From contig JAJEKV010000552.1 of the NCBI GenBank assembly GCA_021234155.1, positions 62,001-126,000 of the forward strand: DNA of 64,000 nt, given 5' to 3'. The notes under the pieces are model-generated. The model was not told the origin of the DNA and did not search any database. It was given only the letters and a program-made list of their open reading frames with translations. Below are positions 21,437-31,961 of this stretch, one piece after another (within the stretch, counting starts at the first letter, position 1; each line of letters opens with the position of its first letter). This DNA comes from Isoetes taiwanensis (lineage: Eukaryota; Streptophyta; Lycopodiopsida; Isoetales; Isoetaceae). A program made the translations under genes and the position numbers.

Positions 21437-21479
21437 CTCTTGGCCGCTAAAAACCTATTCTATTCTATTCTATTCTATA
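21437..21479 (+). repeat. LINE/SINE-type pentanucleotide tail
   Basis: GGCCGCTAAAAACC is followed by about five TATTC units. The arrangement (short GC-containing stem, AAAA, pentanucleotide array) matches the tails at 4457, 31160 and 60210. No body of the element is recognisable upstream. Confidence 0.5.
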
Positions 21480-21651
21480 AAATTGCAATAATTTTCTTGA
21501 AATTGTTGCTTGCTTCTGCTCCAAAAAGCTAAATAGCCTCTGCCCCTAAGGATTACGTTAGAGATGGCCCACCCTAACGGGCTCGCCAGATTCTTACCAG
21601 ACGAAATTGCCTGCCCTGCCACACTACCTATATTGCAATGGAAATAGCATG

Positions 21652-21765
21652 TTTTTTGGTTGACGCTAAAGGGCAAACCCTCGATTTTTGTGGGTGGGCG
21701 CATATTTTACGCACATGCTAGGATATTCTCTGCAAACTGGCTTAAACATGCTGCTGCAGGTAATT
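21652..21765 (+). repeat. Module A, divergent copy
   Basis: Contains GGGCAAACCCTCGAT and TTTGTGGGTGGGCGCATAT in the same order and spacing as the better copies at 26495, 31702 and 39097, then a degraded 3' part (GCAAACTGGCTTAAA). Confidence 0.5.
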
Positions 21766-22640
21766 TTATTGTTCCTTTGCCTTTGCGACTGTAACCGTCG
21801 AATTATAAGTTGGGCTCTTGTAAATATGAACTACAGAAAATCGGTCGGCGATTGTAGTGGGTCCCCTATGAGCATTACTCTTTGTGTAATGACTACTTCT
21901 TAACTAAGAAAGAGTTGACGCAATTTTAAAACTGCAGTTTGTATAACATCACACTATCACAATAGATGCATACCTCCAAGACATAAAAGTAGAGTAAAAA
22001 TTGGATGTTTGATTGATCAGCAACCTGTAGGTAGAAATTAAACTTTTCGCAATCAAAACCCCCTTCTAATCCCTTGTTTAATTTAAAAAACGTCTGATCC
22101 ATCAGTTCTTTGATCTGGGTTTAGGGTTCTCAATTCCAATTTCAATCTAAGCAGTGCCCAAATATAAATTGTGGAGGAGCTGAAAATGCACTATACTTGT
22201 GTTGGCAAATGGACAAATTCTTAGGGTGCTTTGCTATGGCCCCTGTGACTTGGATTGCCATACCCAGGTCTCGACCTGGGCAAAAAAGTATTCTTAAGGT
22301 CTTACTTCTGGTTAAGATTGGAAACCTAAACCGAGCAAGGTCAGATCTTCACAAGAACATGGCGTCTGGACGCTTGGCCAGAAAAAAAACACTCAAGGTC
22401 AAATCTTCATGAGCATGTATCGTTTGCATGCCTGGCCGAAAGAAAACTCAAGGTTTTGGGCCTAAGGGAAAGCAGCCTTATGAGGCAAAATGCTTCCTGG
22501 CAAATTAACAGCGAAGAGACTCTGACCAATGTACCGATTATGGGGAATGAGAGTCTTATGCAACTGGAGAAATTGGGTGGAAAGGATCACCAACTGGAAC
22601 TCCGTATATATCATCTAGGAAGTGGTTTTTCCGGACAAAA
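21766..22640. other. Intergenic, no feature recognised
   Basis: No protein similarity recognised in any frame. Confidence 0.45.
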
Positions 22641-22644
22641 CAGA

Positions 22645-22758
22645 GTGGTTAATCTGGACATCCGGTATCAGCCAGGGTGGTTAATCCGGACATCTGATAT
22701 CAGCCAGGGTGGTTAATCCGGACATCAGATATCAGTCAAGTGGTTAATCCGGACAAAA
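22645..22758 (+). repeat. 32-bp tandem repeat (about 3.5 copies)
   Basis: Units starting GTGGTTAATC at 22645, 22677, 22709 and 22740, each with CCGGACATC and GATATCAGCCAGG variants. Remnants (GGACAAAA, GGATTAACCGC) persist in the next 300 bp. Confidence 0.85.
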
Positions 22759-22759
22759 A

Positions 22760-24690
22760 ATGATTATTCGGACAAAAAAATTAGGCGTAGAACTGTGCGG
22801 CAGGGGCAGAAATTTTGATCAGATCACTCTTACTACTCCGTGGGCGGTTGATCCGCTTTAAAAAGCATGCCAATCGCTTTGTATATCCCTTTTATCTAGA
22901 TTGATGAAGAGAGGAAGAGATTTGAGGTGAAATAGAGCAGAATCAATAAAAAAAGGGGCAAAAACAGTTGGTTTTTGGGCTTGAAACTGTGCGGTTCTTT
23001 ATGACTGATAACGGGTGTCTGGATTAACCGCATCCCGGATGATATATACGGCCTTCCTCACCAACTCCATTATAAACCATGGCAGAAGGCTTTTTCTCAT
23101 AATTAGCCATGGGAGCCCTAGAAACAACAGCATGATGAGCTTGTAGTTTGGGGCATTCTTCTTCACGTATGGGATATAGTTACTACACAGGGGAAAAAGA
23201 AACTCAATACCTCTGAATAGAATATTGGCGCAGGCTTTAATTTATTATAAAGCTAATTGGAGGTAAATTGCGAAGCTCTGGTGGATAACGATGATAATTT
23301 TGACTTCATGCAGAAATTCTTTTTCGAACTGCGTTTTCGGGAGGAATGTGTAATTGAGAAGGCAATAAATTGAAATTTCAAGAAAGAATTTTATACTCTC
23401 CCATAGTCCATTCCTTACCTTAGGCGAAGATAAGTCAAGACAAACTAGCTACACGTCTTGTTCACAGCTTCTACATTGGCTACACATACAATTCTCCCAA
23501 CCTTTGGCAAAATAAGACAAGTTCACACTATGCTACCATGGGTAGGGATCTTAAGAACTAACATATTACAAGAAATTTATATTACAAGAAATTCGGTTAG
23601 GAACATTTCTCTTCCCCAAGGGGTTAGTACAGCGGAATGCGTCGACGTTCAAGGACACCCATGTACAAACTCACTTACTGGTTTTATATGTGTATACTCC
23701 AACCTTTGAGGTGATATGATTTTAGATAAATGTCAGATGATGCTAATATTTTAAGTTAGGCTAATTGCATAAGTGCAAAATATGTCCTCCTTAGGCTTGC
23801 ATCTACAAATTAACAATCTCTATTATATCACAATTCTATGGTTAGTAGTTACATAATTTGCTTTTTAAGTATTGTCTCTCTCTTGAACACCGATTTTCAT
23901 AAGGTAAACAAACATATAGGCAGTTCTAGCTATACTATATGAATATTTACTCTCTCTAGTTGTAGGCATGGCCTTGCGACTTTGGGCATTGAAGGTGAAA
24001 AACATCCAAATTTTTAGCATTAAAAATATGTGAGAGCTTGCTTTATCTAAAAAAAAAATATGAGTCCATAATCACCTCCTCTAGATACATCACTTCCACA
24101 TTGTGCACAATGGATTGGGCCATATCTTCACTCCTCAAATGGCTTTCAACAACCCAATTCTCATGAAATAGTCATTTGTTTCGAAACTCTTCAGAATTGT
24201 GTATGATTGAAGCAAAAGCATTTATTGTTTTACACAGGCTGCCGTATAGTGAACATTACCACTACCGAACTTAATTGACAACAAACTTTGCATGGCCATT
24301 CCAAAAAATGTTACCAATATTAATTAACATTTGCACCATTCCAGTCTTGCAATTAACTGCAATGCCCCTTTTTGCTCTATAAAAGGTCCCAAAGATGTTG
24401 TGAGGCCTTGAAGGGCACCAAATGCATTTGTAACAAATATGGTTGCATTGCTTCCTTAATAGCTGGATCTCGAGGATTTTCTAGTGAGGATTTCCTACCA
24501 GTTGCATCTTGTGCTACTAAGAAAATGGTTTCTTAGCTCCGATATTTAATGACATAGATAGAAAATTACTTGGTTCATTGAAACTACATCGAGATCAGTT
24601 ATTGAATTTATCATCCAACATCCTTTTTTGGTATATAATAAAATCCAATAGTTGTTGATCACGTGGTAATTAATCCGAGGCTTGCCGGAA
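22760..24690. other. Intergenic, no confident gene
   Basis: Only short frames. A minus-strand stretch near 24350-24500 reads like part of a helical-repeat protein, but the similarity is too weak to name. Confidence 0.4.
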
Positions 24691-24699
24691 GAAGAAAGG

Positions 24700-25885
24700 A
24701 AGAATCTCATTCACTACCTCCAGATGCAGATCCTCGACCTGTATGACTTTCTCAGCGTCTATACACATTGCAAGCGCGAGCCGCCATAGTGCTCAATGCC
24801 CTAAACACAACCGCATTGTCATCTTCATGGTTGCAGATGCAGAGACAGGTGCCATACTGCATCAGGGCAAGCAGTTGAAGGAGACATCCCTGTATGTGGA
24901 TCGAGATCTCACAACAGAGCAATAGGAGTCACGCAGGCAAGAGCCCACCAAGGTTAGAAGCATCGGCTGTCGAGGGGAGCTGCAGGACTAGTCCAAGGCA
25001 TGTTATGCATTTTTCGCCCACCAAAGGTTGCTACAGACCCCCAAGGCCACTTTGCCACAGCCCCAACCCCTGTTAATCATGCTCCTACCCTGCCTGCTCC
25101 AGCTCCATGCCCTGCTCCCACTTCCTAGTGGTCACTGCCCCTCAGTCACATGCTACCATTGCTCCCACAGCTTCTCCCCCTCCCACACGACTCATCCTGC
25201 TTTTGCTCCTCGCTCCTCCCTTGAAATCCAGTCTGCACATACAACTGCTACTGGCAAATAGGAAATGTGCCTCTGGGTGGTCTTTTGAAATTGTCGAGGT
25301 TTCCCATGGCAGAAGGGAGATAGTCTCAACTCTGTGGCGGCAGGAATGGATCTCATCTTCCTCATGGAGACATGAGAGCATGCAAGGCCAGGTTACCCGA
25401 TCTTCTAGGATACCACCTTTTTTCAGTATTCAATAGCTGCACAGGAAGGAGGGGACACGAGAGAGTTGCCTGTTATTATCGGATAGCTTTGACACAGTCA
25501 GTCTCCTTGCACAAGACAGACAGACACGACCGGTACCTGTGGGTATGCGTGCATAATTGTAGTGGCAACCCCCTCTTCCTGGCTGCCTGCTACTTCCCTC
25601 ATGCAAAGTGCAACTTCTACCACAGCCACTCAGATGTGGATAGGATGAATCCTTACATCGATCCGTATGATGACATCCAACAACATAAGCAGCTGGGTAG
25701 TGTCATACTCCTTGGAGATTTCAATGCACGAACCGGAATGGAGCAACCCACGAGACTTGATTCCCTGGCAGACGATGTGCTCCAGCTGCGCCTTGCAGAG
25801 GAAACTTGGCCACAGACATCAGATGACAACCAGGTTACACACTTTGGCAAGCAATTGCTTCTCGCCCACTTTATTGGCTCCCGAA
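24700..25885 (+). pseudogene. LINE ORF1 end and endonuclease domain, truncated
   Basis: Plus-strand LINE fragment. Near 24790-24925 a frame ends QLKETSLYVDRDLTTEQ, matching the VDRDLT-type motif of LINE ORF1 RNA-binding proteins. A Pro/Cys-rich linker follows. From about 25372 an endonuclease/exonuclease/phosphatase domain is read (CKARLPDLLGYHLFSVFN, ERVACYYRIALTQSVSLH, YLWVCVHNCSGNPLFLAACY, GSVILLGDFNARTGM). The last includes the conserved GDFN. This endonuclease nicks the target to prime reverse transcription. Similarity stops near 25885 at a GC-rich palindromic insertion; no RT follows. It may belong to the same broad family as the minus-strand LINE at 4.4-15.5 kb, but the two copies cover different parts. 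Confidence 0.85.
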
Positions 25886-26097
25886 ACCAAGTTCGCGAAC
25901 CAAGTGGGTTCGCCCAGGCGAACCCGGAAAATTCGCCTTGGCGAACCCGCCGAGTTCGCCTGGGCCGAGCTGGCGGGAGCCTTGCGGGCGGGGGGGTCGG
26001 CGTGGCCTTCCTACTGGGTTCGCCTGGGCGAACCCGAACCCGGGGGTTAGTTGCAGGCTTGGCAGGTGCGGGCGGGGGGCTTGGAGTACGGCGACCC
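25886..26097. repeat. GC-rich patch with near-palindromic motif
   Basis: A ~200-bp block much richer in G+C than its surroundings. GGGTTCGCCCAGGCGAACCC occurs at 25906-25925 and its reverse complement at 26016-26035. Half-sites (TTCGCCTTGGCGAACCC, GAGTTCGCCTGGGCC) lie between. It interrupts the LINE endonuclease. Confidence 0.8.
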
Positions 26098-26200
26098 CTG
26101 TGTGAATGTGCACCCAAATCAAAGGGCATTTCCGGGGGGCGGAGGGACTCTAATCTAAAAGTGTTGGATGTAATGATTTGTGTTAACTTAATTAAAACGA
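26098..26200 (+). repeat. Single arm related to the MITE at 51931-52365
   Basis: TGTGTGAATGTGCACCCAAA, then CAAAGGG, then GTGTTGGATGTAATG and TTGTGTTAACTTAATTAA follow in the same order as the right arm of the later MITE. It is more diverged and lacks a recognised partner arm. Confidence 0.55.
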
Positions 26201-26215
26201 AAATAACGGAAATGG

Positions 26216-26470
26216 CCATAATCGGAATGAAGATTCCCAGAGGCCCCTATGAAATCTGAAATATGAGTTTGCCTAAGGTTTTGAAATCTATGAAATCTGA
26301 AATATGAGTTTGCTTAAGGTTTTGAAATATGAAAAATAGGGAGTCATACGTCCATGCGAGTTTGCCTAAGGTTTTAGAATATGAAATATCGAGACTCGAA
26401 CCTCTACCAGAATAACTCAATATCCTAATAAGAATGCTTTGAGATACAATCAGCAAACTAACGGGACCTT
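26216..26470 (-). mobile_element. tRNA-derived SINE, minus strand
   Basis: Read on the minus strand, a near-A-box TTAGTTTGCTGATTG (plus 26447-26461) is followed by a B box GGTTCGAGTC (plus 26393-26402). A body follows with repeated AAACCTTAGGCAAACTC units, one ~42-bp segment being tandemly duplicated. It aligns in order with the better copy at 59724 (shared CTTATTAGGA-ATTGAGTTATT and TATTTCATATTCTAAAA). Confidence 0.75.
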
Positions 26471-26494
26471 TTCTTTTATTAGATCTATGTCCCC

Positions 26495-26640
26495 TTTTTT
26501 GGGTTGCCCCTAGGGGGGCAAACCCTCGTTTATGTGGGTATGTGGGCATATTCAAGTATATGCTGGCATATACCTAGCATATGCTGATGACTGCTAAAAA
26601 CTGGCTGCAACCTGTAAATGGTCGGTCATCCAGCCCCATT
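26495..26640 (+). repeat. Module A, copy 1
   Basis: ~145 bp from TTTTTTGGGTTGCCCCTAGG through TATGCTGGCATATACC and CTGGCTGCAACC to GGTCATCCAGCCCC. It lies directly upstream of YSL exon 1. The first 25 bp can fold (GTTGCCCC/GGGGCAAAC). Confidence 0.85.
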
Positions 26641-26700
26641 ATCAGCCTGCTACACAAACGCTATCCGCCGGACTTGGCTATGGCTCTGTCTTGGAGATTC

Positions 26701-27110
26701 TATGGCAATTTCGGAGTTGGACATTGAACCAGAAGCAGGAACAGAGGATGACTACCCAATCTTGAAATCAGAAAGAGCAGGAAGAATCCCAAGAAGCGGT
26801 AGAAGCAGCTTTCCGTGAGGAAACACCACCATGGTCGGAACAGATAACTATTAGGGGATTGGTAGTTGGTGCCCTTTTGGGTACAATATTTTGTGTGATT
26901 ACACACAAGTTGAACCTCACTGTTGGAGTGATTCCATCCCTTAATGTAGCAGCTAGTTTGTTGGGATTCTTTTTTGTTAAGATCTGGACTTTGTTTGTTT
27001 CCAAGTTGAGCTGTTGCAATGTTCAACCTTTTACTCGCCAGGAGAATACTGTTATTCAGACTTGTGTGGTGGCTTGCTATGGCATTGCTTTTAGTGGTAT
27101 GGGAGTATCC
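26701..27110 (+). pseudogene. YSL: Yellow Stripe-Like (YSL/OPT) transporter, first exon
   Basis: An acidic N-terminus starts at ATG 26701 (MAISELDIEPEAGTEDD). After one frame change it enters PPWSEQITIRGLVVGALLG, then THKLNLTVGVIPSLNVAAS, LLGFFFVKIW and FTRQENTVIQTCVVACYGI. This is the unmistakable first transmembrane region of plant YSL proteins, OPT-family carriers of metal-nicotianamine complexes at the plasma membrane. The expected continuation after AFSG (GGFGSYL) is disrupted, and a module A copy starts 27 bp later. The remaining YSL exons appear 15 kb downstream at 42.4-44.5 kb in the same orientation, so this is probably the 5' end of that gene. The N-terminal frameshift suggests loss of function. 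Confidence 0.88.
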
Positions 27111-27136
27111 GTCAAATTATTGGTTCGTTAAACTTG

Positions 27137-27270
27137 TTTTTGGATTGCCCCTAGGGGGGCAAACCCTCGTTTGTATGGGGTTGTGGCATATCCTGAGTAT
27201 ATGCTGGAATATACTCAGAATATGTTGATGACTACTCCAAACTGACTGTACCCTGTAAACTCGCGGTCAT
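27137..27270 (+). repeat. Module A, copy 2
   Basis: Begins TTTTTGGATTGCCCCTAGG immediately after the YSL exon-1 homology and ends near CTCGCGGTCATTTGC. Same orientation as copy 1, 640 bp away, so YSL exon 1 is bracketed by two module A copies. Confidence 0.85.
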
Positions 27271-27360
27271 TTGCATTCTAAATCGAGGATGGCCTAACCG
27301 GTTAACTGGCATGGCAGATAGATTTGATGAATAAGCTTGGATCATGCTGCCGTTCTACTT

Positions 27361-27460
27361 GGACAAGGGCAAGAATGGGCAAGAATGGGCAAGAACGGGC
27401 ATTTTGGACAAGGGCAAGAAAGGGCAAGGATGGACATTCAGGACAAGGGCAAGAATGGGT
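27361..27460 (+). repeat. Short-period minisatellite (GGGCAAGAAT units)
   Basis: Variants of GGGCAAGAATGG and GGACAAGGGCAAGAA are repeated about nine times. Confidence 0.8.
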
Positions 27461-27469
27461 TTTCCAGCA

Positions 27470-28129
27470 CCGATGGTGGAATGGTGGTTGTGTTATCTAT
27501 CACTCCTGGGTTCACTTATACAGGTAATATATATTCTATATGATGGAGAAAACCTTTTGGTTTCTCGATAAGTCATTCTTTGTTTTCACAGGCAATTGGA
27601 GGAAGAATTTGGAGTCGTTCTTTTTGCTGTTGATCAAGATGGCGATGTCGAAAAATCGAGCATTATGAAGCCATAAAGGTTACGGTTTATTTCTTTTAAA
27701 TGAAAAGTAAATGTGTAATACTAGTAGGATATTTTGCCTTCTTCACAATAAGCTACTGATTGGATGCCCTTTTTATTTCTCTTCACAATAACAACTAACA
27801 GGATAATATGGGAAACAAAAGACGAAATTCTTAAAATTGTTCAAGATAAACATCATCCGCAATTTTTATGTGCAAGATAACACTCGAGCCTTCAGTTGTG
27901 TTGTTATAGTTCATGGCCAACTTGGGTGCAAGGATGCACATGTCCGAGAAGGTCAAGCAAATAATAAGGATGAAGGGGGTGTTGGTGAAAATTTTTAACC
28001 CCACATTTTGACTTCACTATGGAGGCAAAACTATCTCTTCTCGAAGAGATGTTGGTATGTTCTATATTCATCATCTCCATGATACATAATAGTACATGAT
28101 CATTTTACTTTGATACGCAGGACCACTTG
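27470..28129. other. Possible coding remnants upstream of SAM/FN3 gene
   Basis: After an acceptor-like TTTTCACAG near 27591 a frame reads QLEEEFGVVLFAVDQDGDVEKSS. It could be an exon of the SAM/FN3 gene, but no family is recognised. Confidence 0.3.
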
Positions 28130-29293
28130 CAAAACATGTTGACAAATTGATCGTGTTGTCATTTGGATCACACATGGTTTGCGGCTTCCACAATATTCGA
28201 GGTATTCGGTAAGAATGCGATAAATGGATTGGATTTCTTATCACTAGTTGAGAATGGTAGCTGGATCTTAATAGAAGAATTAGGCGTGTCAAGTCCACTA
28301 CATCGCGTGAAAATAACGGATGCTATTGCCAGGCAGGTGTCTTTGGGATCCCCCCCGGACAACCTCCCAACTTTTATTGTGAAAGTTCAGCTTGTGGTGG
28401 AATTCAACTAAAATGGGATGCGCCGACAATTTTTGGCTATCCTCCCCTGCATAAATACCTTATTCAAAGATGGTCCACCAGTGCTTCTGTTTGGTTGCAG
28501 GTGGCAGATACAAAAGAATATGTGTATCTAGATAACAACAATCTGAAAGAACGCAAGCATTACTCATACAGAATTCAAGCATGGTGTGGGCATGGTCATT
28601 CAGAGTGGAAAATAGTAGAGAATTGCAAACCTTCGTTTGTGGAGGATCTGGAAGAGGCAGTGCTCTTTGAACATGCTTTCTTACATAAAAAATGGGATGT
28701 TGCACGCATATCGATGGCAGGATCATCTTTATCGAGCATGGCAGTAAACAAGGCCAATGCATATGTAAACAAGAAAGGTGTTGCAAGTTCTTGGCTGTGG
28801 ATGTTTTGTTCTTCCTGGCACTGGATTTTTTCTCTTAATGGTGGTTTGCTGGTGCTAGGCATTATTTCAAGACATAGTTTTTTCTTCCGCATAATTTTGG
28901 CTGCATGGACGGTGTTTAAAATCAATGTTATTTATAAGCTTCACTTGAAGCTAGTTGAGGCTTGTAGTAGCAAACACCTTTGTGTAAGGGCTTTGGCTGC
29001 AAGTGGATATTCATCAGCAGAGGATATTGGATTGTCAGTGGACGCCAAAACACCAAGTTCAGATACTACTTCACCAATTATAAGTCTGCAATTATCTGAT
29101 GGCAAATATAGAGATGAAAATCCTAGAGTGGATGTGAGAAGTGTTGGATAGTGTAATTGATAAATTGCAGTTTCGAATCAAGCAAACTCAGCATAAGAGT
29201 TCTAAAGATACAAACCAATCCTTAGTTTCAGAACGTGATGGTTCAGAAATAGTGGATTTTGTTGAACCCGAATTGGACAAAGATAAGAAGTGA
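28130..29293 (+). pseudogene. SAM + fibronectin type III domain protein, fragment
   Basis: From about 28163 a sterile alpha motif is read (FEVFGKNAINGLDFLSLVEN, then EELGVSSPLHRVKITDAI). After a frame change near 28390 an FN3 domain follows (QLKWDAPTIFGYPPLHKYLI, then ERKHYSYRIQAWCGHGHSEW). The open frame 28495-29151 continues through a segment with hydrophobic stretches (SWLWMFCSSWHWIFSLNGGL) to a Ser/Thr-rich tail. A last piece in another frame (EVLDSVIDKLQFRIKQTQHK) ends at 29293. The FN3-SAM pair suggests a protein-interaction scaffold; I do not recognise the specific plant family. The frame changes indicate a pseudogene unless introns explain them. Confidence 0.65.
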
Positions 29294-31129
29294 GTAGGAT
29301 AATGATTCTAAGATGGAATATTGTGCCAAATCATTTAATATTGTTGCAGTTTCTGTAAAACGATGTAGATATAGGTGAGATAATATGGGATACATGATCA
29401 TGTTTTTGTGAGGTCTTCTTTGCCAAAGCCGACACTAGTTGTTCTATGCAGCGTAATTTTGTTGGTTGTAAAGCTAGATTTGATCGATGGCGCACCTTTT
29501 CCTCGACCGGGTACATGAAGTTCACCAAGCACTACCGTCGAGAATGCCGGGCCGTGTCTTTTGTGTGAAACACTCCCGATTTCACCACATGGTCCACGCA
29601 GCCGATTGTGGTCTTGATAGTAAATCAGATTTTGCCTTTATTGCTTTGAAACGCCGCCTCCGAGACTAGGAAAAAGCTTGAACAAATAAATAAGCTTCGT
29701 GTTGGACGGGCTTGATTCTCGAATCACAAATAAATGGCAATTCGTGGCTTACAAATCAGGTTGGCATTGTTAACTCTAATATGCCATCCGTGATATCATT
29801 GCTAATTTACTTTTGTACTTCATCCGGCAGGATCCCTTTCCTCCGATTTACGGAATATTTGAGACAAAAGAACATAACAAAATCATATACGCCAGAGACA
29901 AACATAAAGTAGGTGGCCATAGATGGAAGTATGATCTGTGGAATGTGTAGTTGGTTTATTGTATTTAAAATTTTATTTGAACTTTAATAATATCCATGAC
30001 CTTTTGTGCTTGTACTTCGGGTTTCACATTAGTCGCACTAGAAGAGGCCGGATGCAAGGCACTCTTTGGTAGATGTCATCTAATCATCCCGAAAATTGGC
30101 GTGTAATTTACATCCGGGGTAAATATTATTTTCTTAGGCTTTTTCATCGGATATGCGCTTTGAGAAGACCGCCAATGAGAGGAACGATTTTCAATGTGCG
30201 CGATTTTCTTATCCCACACGATTTATATGGATTCGTGGGATGATTTGACAAGTACCGCAAAGATAACCACTTCGGATCGCAACAAATGGAGGACGATCAT
30301 GGCATCACATGTTTTTCCATGTGGTTTATGTGATAGCACGTTCCACGGTTCGCTTCGCTTGCCACACCAAGCAATTCTCTTGCTATGCAGCAAATATGAT
30401 AGTTAATATAATCATCTGGGTGTACAACATTCTCTCTATTCTCCAACTCTTGACCTATTTTACAGCCTGATGGTGTCAAGTAGGAGCAGCAACGTTTATA
30501 ATGTTGCTATAAGTTTGCTTTTGACTTGTTTATTTGTCTTCTGGGCTTTTTGGAGAGCTACAAGACAAAGCCAGCCACGACTATTCCAAGAGTCAGATCC
30601 ACAAAACCTAAAATAAGCAGCAGTAGATTGACTATATATATTTTGGTTGGCATGACGCTGGCGATAAGATTTAAGAAAAAGTCACTTTAAAATGGGGTTT
30701 TTTTTTGTATTATCAGAGTTGTAGCTCGTCAAGCTTTTAGTAACGAATTAAATTTATGAAGTTGAAATTCACTAAATACGTTCTGACTTGTTACACTAGT
30801 AAACCCAATGACGGCCCCATCGAAACAAGCGAGCCGTAGTTCCTTAGATGTATTAAAGCAATTCTCTCTGAGAAAGGGGTTGTCCACTTGCACTCCTAAA
30901 ATCTTGTCCACTTGTCCACTCTCAAAGAGAGAGAAATTTTAATGTCCATGCCATACACATCATGTTCGTTTATTTCTAGTAAGTTTTTGGTTTTAGCTTC
31001 TCGAGATTGTTGCTTAGAGTGCCGTCGCTAAGATCTAGCAACTAAATTTTTGAGAAAAACATAGCAAACCAAGAGCAAATTTAACACAATAATTTTTTCA
31101 TAGAGGATCTCATTAGAAAATAGGCCTTT
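29294..31129. other. Intergenic, no feature recognised
   Basis: Short frames only, with no domain recognised on either strand. Confidence 0.45.
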
Positions 31130-31200
31130 TAATGTATAGGATCTCATTGATCTTTGTGGACGATAAAAACTCAGTCAAGTCAATTCAATTCAATTCTTTA
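31130..31200 (+). repeat. LINE/SINE-type pentanucleotide tail
   Basis: GATCTTTGTGGACGATAAAA is followed by CTC and then three AATTC units. It matches the tail of the minus-strand LINE (GGTCTCCGTGGACGATAAAA). No upstream body is recognised. Confidence 0.6.
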
Positions 31201-31299
31201 AAAAATAGGTTTCAGTCCAAAATTGGTCGTATACACATTCATTGCATACAACCAGTGTCACTGCACTCAAAAGTTTACCTGATTAACATACTACATTTA

Positions 31300-31600
31300 C
31301 CACAAAGGATACCCAATCAATTTCTTGAGAAGCTGATACCTAAGCTAATCCTTCTTGCAATGCAGGGCAGACCTCTTCCGATCCATGGAGATGCAGCAAT
31401 GTAAGGAGGTATCTTTTCTGTGAAGATGTTGCTAAAGCTTATGATGTTGTTCTATACAAAGGAGAAGTTGGCCATGTTTATAACATTGGTACCAAGAAGG
31501 AGAGGCGTGTTTTGGATGTGGCAAAGGATGTCTGCAAGCTTTTTGATTTTGAGCCAGAGGTAGCTATTCAATACGTTGTTCAAGTATTCTATTGTCTAGA
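31300..31600 (+). pseudogene. RHM: UDP-rhamnose synthase (RHM) 4,6-dehydratase domain fragment
   Basis: A frame reads NQFLEKLIPKLILLAMQGRP and LPIHGD. After a one-base deletion it continues as NVRRYLFCEDVAKAYDVV, KGEVGHVYNIGTKKERRVLD and VAKDVCKLFDFEPE. These are hallmark stretches of the UDP-glucose 4,6-dehydratase half of plant rhamnose synthases, cytosolic enzymes making UDP-rhamnose for pectin and glycosides. Only about 100 of roughly 670 residues are present. The Gly-Asp-Gly after HGD has lost one G (near 31388-31394), giving an immediate TAA. Homology ends near 31600 and module B starts about 20 bp later. Confidence 0.85.
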
Positions 31601-31620
31601 AGTAGCAATTTAAATTGACT

Positions 31621-31702
31621 GTCAAAACATGACTTTGAACTATGATTTAAGCCACTTCACTCTCCGACCATGAAGGGCAACCCTCCGTGCGCAGCACCTT
31701 GT
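31621..31702 (+). repeat. Module B, copy 1
   Basis: Shared text: ACATGACTTTGAA, GATTTAAGCCACTTCACTC, then AGGGCAACCCTCCGTGCGCA and GCACCTTGTTT. The 3' end holds two adjacent mini-hairpins (AGGG-CAA-CCCT and GTGC-GCA-GCAC). Module A begins at the next base. Confidence 0.85.
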
Positions 31703-31961
31703 TTGGATTGCCCCTACGGGGGCAAACCCTCGTTTATGTGGGTGTGTGGGTATATCCAGGTATATGCCGGCATATGCCTAGCATATGCTAGTGACTGCTC
31801 CAAACTGGCTGCTGCTGCCTATAAACGCTCGGTCATCCAGCCCCATTCCTTCGCAGGCATGTCGATGGCGCAGCTCGACCCTTCTTCTTCTTCCAAGCAT
31901 TTTCCTCTGGGTGTGCCTTGTGCAAGGGAGGATCGCTGGAACAGAAGAGAGACGCGCAGTT
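31702..31961 (+). repeat. Module A, copy 3, plus copied 5' end of the TLC-domain gene
   Basis: The first ~145 bp are module A. The next ~115 bp (ATGGCGCAGCTCGACCC through CGCGCAGTT) match the region just upstream of and including the first codons of the TLC gene at 39330. The start codon equivalent is lost here (GGAACAGAAG instead of GGAATGACAGAAG) and similarity ends at 31961. Confidence 0.85.

Noticed and set aside
25653-26219. 188-codon minus-strand frame rich in Arg/Pro
   Set aside because: It is antisense to the LINE endonuclease and runs into the GC-rich palindromic patch, which keeps frames open by composition.
31621-31702. Module B as a canonical Helitron 3' end
   Set aside because: It has a hairpin near the end but terminates CTTG rather than CTRR, and no TC start or A/T target rule was shown; kept only as a hypothesis.
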